A stretch of DNA of 64,000 nucleotides from Candidatus Pelagibacter communis. GTDB taxonomy: Bacteria; Pseudomonadota; Alphaproteobacteria; Pelagibacterales; Pelagibacteraceae. Under the pieces are notes generated by a model that saw only the letters and a program-made list of their open reading frames with translations, was not told the origin of the DNA and ran no database searches. The position numbers and the translations under genes are program-made. Positions within the stretch are counted from its first letter, which is position 1. Each line of letters opens with the position of its first letter. Below, one piece after another: positions 58,985 through 64,000 of this stretch. Location of the stretch: contig NZ_CVSB01000037.1 in the NCBI RefSeq assembly GCF_001179845.1, positions 1-64,000 on the forward strand, written 5' to 3'.

Positions 58985-60806
58985 AATAGGAAAAGAAGTA
59001 ATTAAAAAAGAGCTACCTCTAGTACCAAAACTTCCAGGCATATACAGAATGCTTAATGAAAAGAATGAAATTCTTTATGTAGGTAAAGCAAAAAATTTAC
59101 CAAATAGATTAAAGAGTTATGTTTCAGAAAAAAATCATATAATTAGAACTGAACGAATGTTGTCTCAAACAAGAAAATTAGAGATAACAACAACATCTAA
59201 TGAAAGTGAAGCTTTACTACTAGAAGCAAATTTAATTAAAAAACATAAACCAAAATTTAATATCCTTTTACGTGATGATAAGTCATTTCCATTTATATTT
59301 ATTGGTAATAAAGATAAATGGCCTCAAATAAAAAGACATAGAGGAAAAAAAACAAAAGAAGGTTTTTACTTTGGACCTTTTGCCTCTGCTGGTTCAGCTA
59401 ATTGGACAATTAAAATGATACAAAAAATTTTTCATTTAAGAGTTTGTGATGACACCGTTTTCAAAAACAGAGAAAGACCTTGTATTTTATATCAAATAAA
59501 AAGATGTTCTGGACCTTGTGTAGGATATGTAAAAAAAGAGGAATACAATCAAACAGTAGAAGATGCTATTGAATTTGTTTCAGGCAAATCTAGGAAAATT
59601 CAAAAAAATCTTTCTAACCAAATGGAAAAGGCAAGTGAGAATCTTGATTTTGAAAAAGCTGTAATTTTAAGAGATAGAATTAAATCATTAAACATCATTC
59701 AATCTTCACAGAGAATTAATGAAGCAAACTTAGTTGAGGCAGATGTTATTGCTGGATATAAAGAATCTGGAAAAACTTGTATTCAAGTATTTTTTTATAG
59801 ATCAAAACAAAATTGGGGCAATCAAGCTTTTTTCCCTAAACACGATCCAGATGAAAAGTTTAGTGAAATCCTTAATTCATTTGTTTCTCAATTTTATGAA
59901 AATAAAAGTGTTCCTTCATCGGTTATCCTTTCAGAAGAAATAAAGGAAAAAGCACTAATTGAAAAAACACTTACACAAAAAGAAGGTAAACAAATAAATA
60001 TTTCAGTTGCCAAAAAAGGATCAAAACTAAAAGTAATTAATCAAGCAATTAAAAACGCAAAGGATAGTCTAAATAGAAAACTTTATGAAAGTCAGAATAA
60101 TAAAGAATTGTTCGATGCAGTAGCTAAAAAATTTAATTTAGAAACCAATATAAATTTAATAGAGGTTTATGATAATAGTCATATTCAAGGCACAAATAGT
60201 GTTGGCGCTTTAATAGCCTACGGCGATGAAGGATTTATCAAAAAAAGATATAGAAAATTTAATATTAAGCATAAAAAAAATGAGCAAGACGACTATGGAA
60301 TGATGAGAGAGGTATTAAATAGAAGGTTCAAAAGAGCAGTTCAAGAAAAAGATAATTACCTTGCTTTTCCTGATTTGGTTCTAGTAGATGGGGGAAAAGG
60401 TCAATATTCAGTCGCTAGAGAGAGCCTTAATGAATTAGGACTTCACGACATTCCAATTATTGCAATAGCAAAAGGTAAATTTAGAAATAGTGGAAATGAA
60501 ACTTTTTTTCACAATGGTAAGGAATATAAATTCACTAGAAATGATCCTACCTTATTTTTTCTTCAAAGAATAAGAGATGAATCACATAGATTTGCTATAA
60601 GCGCTCACAGAGCAAAGAGAAAAAAAGGTATAAGCAAATCTCTGTTAGATCAAATAGAGGGGATTGGGGCTATAAGAAAAAGAGCTTTATTGAACCATTT
60701 TGGATCTGCAAGATCGGTTGAGTCTGCTAGCTTAGATGAAATAAAATCTGTAGAAGGTGTTGAGGAAAAAGTAGCAAAAAAGATATATAACTTTTTTCAC
60801 GAATAA
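58971..60806 (+). CDS. uvrC: UvrABC system protein C
   Basis: A roughly 611-residue dual-incision nuclease. The N-terminal GIY-YIG domain reads [20 protein letters not shown], with [17 protein letters not shown] as the cysteine block, a UVR motif ([16 protein letters not shown]) for UvrB contact, an RNase H-like nuclease with [16 protein letters not shown] and [10 protein letters not shown], and C-terminal HhH motifs. I choose ATG 58971, which has AGAGAAG upstream; an ATG at 58941 adds ten residues inside folB. Together with uvrB nearby, most of the excision system is here; uvrA is not. Confidence 0.95.
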   Translation: MISSEIGKEVIKKELPLVPKLPGIYRMLNEKNEILYVGKAKNLPNRLKSYVSEKNHIIRTERMLSQTRKLEITTTSNESEALLLEANLIKKHKPKFNILLRDDKSFPFIFIGNKDKWPQIKRHRGKKTKEGFYFGPFASAGSANWTIKMIQKIFHLRVCDDTVFKNRERPCILYQIKRCSGPCVGYVKKEEYNQTVEDAIEFVSGKSRKIQKNLSNQMEKASENLDFEKAVILRDRIKSLNIIQSSQRINEANLVEADVIAGYKESGKTCIQVFFYRSKQNWGNQAFFPKHDPDEKFSEILNSFVSQFYENKSVPSSVILSEEIKEKALIEKTLTQKEGKQINISVAKKGSKLKVINQAIKNAKDSLNRKLYESQNNKELFDAVAKKFNLETNINLIEVYDNSHIQGTNSVGALIAYGDEGFIKKRYRKFNIKHKKNEQDDYGMMREVLNRRFKRAVQEKDNYLAFPDLVLVDGGKGQYSVARESLNELGLHDIPIIAIAKGKFRNSGNETFFHNGKEYKFTRNDPTLFFLQRIRDESHRFAISAHRAKRKKGISKSLLDQIEGIGAIRKRALLNHFGSARSVESASLDEIKSVEGVEEKVAKKIYNFFHE

Positions 60807-60808
60807 TT

Positions 60809-61393
60809 ATGCTAAAAAAAATTCCAAACATATTAACGATAGGGCGAATAATAATTGTTCCTTTTTTTGTTTTGGCTTTTTATCTTCCAGGATTTTATGG
60901 TGATCTTACTGCTTTAATATTATTTATTATTGCATCATTTACAGACTTCTTGGATGGTATGTTGGCTAGAATGTTTGGAGTAGAGTCAAAACTGGGTGAA
61001 TTATTAGATCCTATAGCTGATAAAATTATTGTTGCAACAGCATTAATACTTCTGGTTATGGATGGAACAATCAGAAATTATGAGGTGATTGCAGCAATAA
61101 TAATTCTTACAAGAGAAATTTTAATTTCAGGTTTAAGAGAATTTTTAGCAAAGGGAAAAATAAAACTTCCTGTTTCAAACCTTGCTAAACTTAAAACAGT
61201 ATTACAAATGGTATCAATTGCTCTTTTATTGTCTGGAGATACTGGAAATAAAATAATTAATTTCCAAGATTATAATGCTCAAACTATAGGTATAATTCTT
61301 TTGTGGTTATCTGCTGCTTTAACACTTTTTACTGCATATGATTATATGCGAAAAGGTATTGATCACGCTATGTCTGAAGATAGTAAAGACTAG
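60809..61393 (+). CDS. pgsA: CDP-diacylglycerol-glycerol-3-P phosphatidyltransferase
   Basis: A 194-residue membrane enzyme that makes phosphatidylglycerol phosphate. The CDP-alcohol phosphotransferase signature runs through DFLDGMLARMFG and GELLDPIADKI, matching DGxxAR...G...D...D with both metal-binding Asp pairs. LPNILTIGRI-like N-terminus and TREILISGLREF are PgsA marks. About six membrane segments. It begins 2 bp after uvrC, an arrangement (uvrC-pgsA) common in proteobacteria. Confidence 0.94.
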   Translation: MLKKIPNILTIGRIIIVPFFVLAFYLPGFYGDLTALILFIIASFTDFLDGMLARMFGVESKLGELLDPIADKIIVATALILLVMDGTIRNYEVIAAIIILTREILISGLREFLAKGKIKLPVSNLAKLKTVLQMVSIALLLSGDTGNKIINFQDYNAQTIGIILLWLSAALTLFTAYDYMRKGIDHAMSEDSKD

Positions 61394-62271
61394 GCTGCTT
61401 TTTTCTTCCTTACTAATGCCTGATAACTTTCATTCAAATCAATAATAGTATCACAAACTTTAAATTGATTTTCAGCAATACAAGATACTGGTGTTACCTC
61501 TGCTGCTGTTCCTGTTAAAAAACATCCAACAAAATTAGGTAATTCAGTGGGACTAATTTTTCTTTCATGCACTTTTATATTTTTTGATTTTGCAATTCCA
61601 ATTACGGTTCTTCTTGTAATACCGTCTAAAAAAGAATCTGGTATTGGAGTGTGAATTTCTCCATTTTTATCTTTGAAAAAAATATTTGCACCCGTTGCTT
61701 CAGCAATATTTCCTTCGTGATCAAGCATTAAAGAATCTGTATATCCTTGCTTTTCTGCCTCATGTTTTGAGAGTGTACAAATCATGTAAAGACCTGATGC
61801 CTTTGTATCCCATGGTATTGTATTAGGCGCTGGTCTTCTCCAATTTGAAATATTTAATCTTATTCCTTCTACTTTAAGTTTAGGATCAAAATATGATCCC
61901 CATTCCCATGTTGCAATCGCAACATGTATTTTGGTTTGTTGCGCAGAAATAGCCATCATCTCACTACCTCTCCAAGCTACAGGTCTTACATAACCATTTT
62001 CTACTTTTTGGGTTGCTATAATTTTATTGGATGCATTATTTATTTCTTCTTCTGTGTATGGAATTTCAAAACCCATTCTTCTTGCAGAGTGAAAAAATCT
62101 AGCTGTATGCTCTTCTAATTTGAAAATTGAACCATCATAAACTCTCTCACCCTCAAATACACAACTGGCGTAGTGCATACCATGGCTTAAAACATGTAGT
62201 TTAACCTCAGCCCAATCAACTAATTCGTTGTTGTACCATATTTTTCCAGATCGCTTGTCGTAAGGTATCAT
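61390..62271 (-). CDS. ilvE: Branched-chain amino acid aminotransferase
   Basis: A 293-residue PLP fold type IV enzyme for leucine, isoleucine and valine. Marks are VHVLSHGMHYASCVFEGERVYDG-like N-terminal sequence, PVAWRGSEMM, the PLP lysine in WDTKASGLYM, EGNIAEATGANIFF, and DGITRRTVIGIAK with CFLTGTAAEVTPV. Convergent with pgsA (4-bp overlap) and divergent from the marR gene. Confidence 0.93.
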   Translation of the reverse strand: MIPYDKRSGKIWYNNELVDWAEVKLHVLSHGMHYASCVFEGERVYDGSIFKLEEHTARFFHSARRMGFEIPYTEEEINNASNKIIATQKVENGYVRPVAWRGSEMMAISAQQTKIHVAIATWEWGSYFDPKLKVEGIRLNISNWRRPAPNTIPWDTKASGLYMICTLSKHEAEKQGYTDSLMLDHEGNIAEATGANIFFKDKNGEIHTPIPDSFLDGITRRTVIGIAKSKNIKVHERKISPTELPNFVGCFLTGTAAEVTPVSCIAENQFKVCDTIIDLNESYQALVRKKKAA

Positions 62272-62295
62272 GTGTGAAAATTTTTTAATTTATAA

Positions 62296-62781
62296 ATGAA
62301 AAATATCTTTGTATCTTTAATATGTCAATATAACTTACCTATTATGAAAGAACTTTTATATTTAAAAGATGACCAGCTTAAAGATCTAATTGAAAAACTA
62401 TTTGTAAGCTATAGAGAAACCTTTTCTGACTCTAAAAAAATATTAGATAGATATTCAATTGGTTTAGCACACCATAAAGTAATTCATTTACTGTCAATGT
62501 ATGAGGGGATCTCAATTTCTGAGCTGCTTAAGAGATTAAAAGTAACAAAACAAAGTTTAAATCGTGTTCTCAAAGATTTGATTAAACTTGAAATCGTCAT
62601 TTTTAAAAAAGATGACCAAGATACTAGAGTAAAGCATGTTTTTCTGAATGATAAAGGTAAAAAAATTTTTAATGAAATTTTCAATTTACAAAAAAAGAGA
62701 ATTTATAATGCTTTATTAAGTTCAAGTTCTGAAGAAGTTATTAATTTTGATAATGTACTAAGTAAAATAATTAATGGATAA
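62296..62781 (+). CDS. MarR-family transcriptional regulator
   Basis: A winged-helix regulator of up to 161 residues. The recognition region SISELLKRLKVTKQSLNRVLKDL, followed by the wing KKDDQDTRVKHVFLNDKGKKIF, is typical of MarR (DxR-type wing). Start uncertain: ATG 62296 gives the long form, ATG 62344 a 145-residue form nearer the family's usual length; neither has a ribosome site. It overlaps the response regulator gene by 8 bp, so it is probably co-expressed with a two-component system. Confidence 0.85.
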   Translation: MKNIFVSLICQYNLPIMKELLYLKDDQLKDLIEKLFVSYRETFSDSKKILDRYSIGLAHHKVIHLLSMYEGISISELLKRLKVTKQSLNRVLKDLIKLEIVIFKKDDQDTRVKHVFLNDKGKKIFNEIFNLQKKRIYNALLSSSSEEVINFDNVLSKIING

Positions 62782-63451
62782 GTTTATCGCACATATACTA
62801 GTGGTTGATGATGATGATGGAATTAGATCTCTTGTAAAAAAATATTTAAATGAAAATAAATTTTTAGTCACTACTGCTGAAAATGCAGAAAATGCATCAG
62901 AGAAAATAAAAATAATTAAGTTTGATTTAATAGTTTTGGATATCATGATGCCTGGTAAAAGTGGTCTTGAATTTTTAAAAGAAAATAAAAAAAAAATAGA
63001 TACACCAGTTATACTTCTCACTGCTAAAGGTGAAGCAAGTGAAAGGGTTGAAGGGTTAGAGATTGGTGCTGATGATTATTTACCGAAACCATTTGAACCA
63101 AAAGAATTAATTCTAAGAATACAGAACATCTTAAATAAAACTATCAAAACAGATCAGAAAAGGGTTATAGAATTTGCAAATGTCAAAATTGATTTGAATA
63201 AACTTTTAATATTTAAAAGTAATAAAGAATTTAAGATTAATGCAACGGAAAAAACGATTTTAGAAAAAATGATTAATAACCCAGGCAAAACATTTTCTAG
63301 GGAAGATATTGGTCAATTAATCAATTTAGATAAAGAGAGATCAATAGATGTTATTATTACTCGGCTTAGAAAAAAAATTGAAATTGATCCAAAAAATCCA
63401 AAATTTTTGCAAACAATAAGAGGTGCAGGATATGTTCTCTGGATTGAGTAA
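62774..63451 (+). CDS. OmpR-family response regulator
   Basis: A 225-residue two-domain regulator. The receiver has VVDDDDGIRSL (acidic pocket), the phosphorylated Asp in LIVLDIMMPGKSGLEFL, the Thr/Ser position in VILLTAKGE, and Lys in DYLPKPFEPKEL. The winged-helix output domain ends with RSIDVIITRLRKKIE and TIRGAGYVLW. The overlapping downstream kinase is its likely partner. Targets are unknown; OmpR/EnvZ-like osmotic or nutrient response is possible. Confidence 0.92.
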   Translation: MDKFIAHILVVDDDDGIRSLVKKYLNENKFLVTTAENAENASEKIKIIKFDLIVLDIMMPGKSGLEFLKENKKKIDTPVILLTAKGEASERVEGLEIGADDYLPKPFEPKELILRIQNILNKTIKTDQKRVIEFANVKIDLNKLLIFKSNKEFKINATEKTILEKMINNPGKTFSREDIGQLINLDKERSIDVIITRLRKKIEIDPKNPKFLQTIRGAGYVLWIE

Positions 63452-64000
63452 TTACTTAAAAAAAATATTACCAAAAAGATTATTTTATAGAGCACTTCTT
63501 ATAGTTGCTATTCCAGTTTTGGTTTTGCAACTGGTAATTACAATTGTTTTTTTTGATAGCCTTTGGATCAAAACAAACAAGGGTATGACAAGAACCTTGG
63601 TAAATGAAATTAGTACATTTATTGAAGGCTATGAAAGTGAGCAAGAAAATAAACAAGAGTTGCTAGATCTTTTTTCCATATTTTTAGATTTAAATATTGA
63701 GTTTACCAATAACGAAAAATTACAAAATACAGATACTGAAAGATGGTTTAGTCCTATAGATAGAACTTTAAGAAGAGAACTAAAATCTAAATTTGGATTA
63801 GATGAATACTGGTTTGATACAACAAGTTATAAAGAATTAATTGATTTAAGAATTAAATACGAAAATGGTTATTTTAAATTTTTAGTGCCTAAAGATAGGG
63901 TTGCAAGTTCTTCAGCAAGAATATTTGCACTTTGGATCACAGTACCTGCAATTATAATGGTGATCATTTCTCTAATATTTTTAAAAAATCAAACTAGACC
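63432..64000 (+). CDS. EnvZ-like sensor histidine kinase (5' part)
   Basis: The frame opens with ATG at 63432, 20 bp inside the response regulator gene, and runs off the window after 189 residues. The visible part is the sensor region: a first membrane helix at about residues 21-38 (ALLIVAIPVLVLQLVITI), a periplasmic domain of about 130 residues rich in Glu and Lys, and a second helix (IFALWITVPAIIMVIISLIF). The histidine and ATP domains lie beyond the window. The pairing with an OmpR-type regulator supports the call. Confidence 0.85.
   Translation, partial: MFSGLSNYLKKILPKRLFYRALLIVAIPVLVLQLVITIVFFDSLWIKTNKGMTRTLVNEISTFIEGYESEQENKQELLDLFSIFLDLNIEFTNNEKLQNTDTERWFSPIDRTLRRELKSKFGLDEYWFDTTSYKELIDLRIKYENGYFKFLVPKDRVASSSARIFALWITVPAIIMVIISLIFLKNQTR

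Overview
The window looks like a piece of a small, AT-rich, streamlined marine alphaproteobacterial genome of the SAR11 / Candidatus Pelagibacter type. The evidence is the very high A+T content, the Lys/Asn/Ile-rich proteins, intergenic gaps of mostly 0-60 bp with many 1-20 bp gene overlaps (also between convergent genes), a proteorhodopsin, and gene families typical of that clade. The assignment rests on sequence character and protein family recognition; no database search was run.

Layout. 1-1206 (minus): 5' part of a fatty acid desaturase gene, then a green-tuned proteorhodopsin with a strong intrinsic terminator. 1419-9865: propionate-CoA ligase, an SMR transporter, a dihydroorotase-like amidohydrolase, YgfZ, a 53-residue membrane protein, tRNA-Leu(GAG), nadA-nadC, a MazG-like hydrolase and fumarase. 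9853-17118: an AsmA-like protein, a UvrD/PcrA helicase, an M24 aminopeptidase and NAD-dependent ligase. 17120-35897 (minus): an almost uninterrupted division and cell wall (dcw) cluster, mraZ-ftsZ-rsmH-ftsL-ftsI-murEF-mraY-murD-ftsW-murG-murC-murB-ddl-ftsQ-ftsA-like-lpxC-bamD-ligA. It has three unusual points: ftsZ sits directly after mraZ, murE and murF are one fused gene, and the gene in the ftsA slot encodes only about half of FtsA. A MraZ-type operator precedes mraZ.

36077-40835: RNase P RNA, a cell wall amidase, mlaA-mlaC, then a small accessory segment (38743-40705). This segment is bounded by an intact tRNA-CAT gene and a displaced copy of that tRNA's 3' half. It carries four genes I do not recognise and a hairpin-rich noncoding stretch, with no integrase. 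Next to it is a tRNA-Val(GAC) with highly unusual D and T loops. 40855-46266 (minus): an O-antigen ligase-like protein, rpoD, dnaG (zinc ligands mostly lost) and a YqeY protein. 46393-50791: carAB with a good sigma-70 promoter. 50788-55617: a 2OG-Fe(II) oxygenase-like protein, an ELM1-like protein, trxB, an NAD(P)-dependent reductase and aspartate aminotransferase. 55654-64000: uvrB-folM-like-folB-uvrC-pgsA in a tight operon, ilvE, a MarR regulator, an OmpR-type response regulator and the start of an EnvZ-like kinase.

Most of the window is core metabolism, envelope synthesis, replication and repair. The observations most worth following are the truncated FtsA together with the displaced ftsZ, the tRNA-bounded island of unknown genes, and the aberrant tRNA-Val. 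No CRISPR array, rRNA, transposase or integrase is visible.
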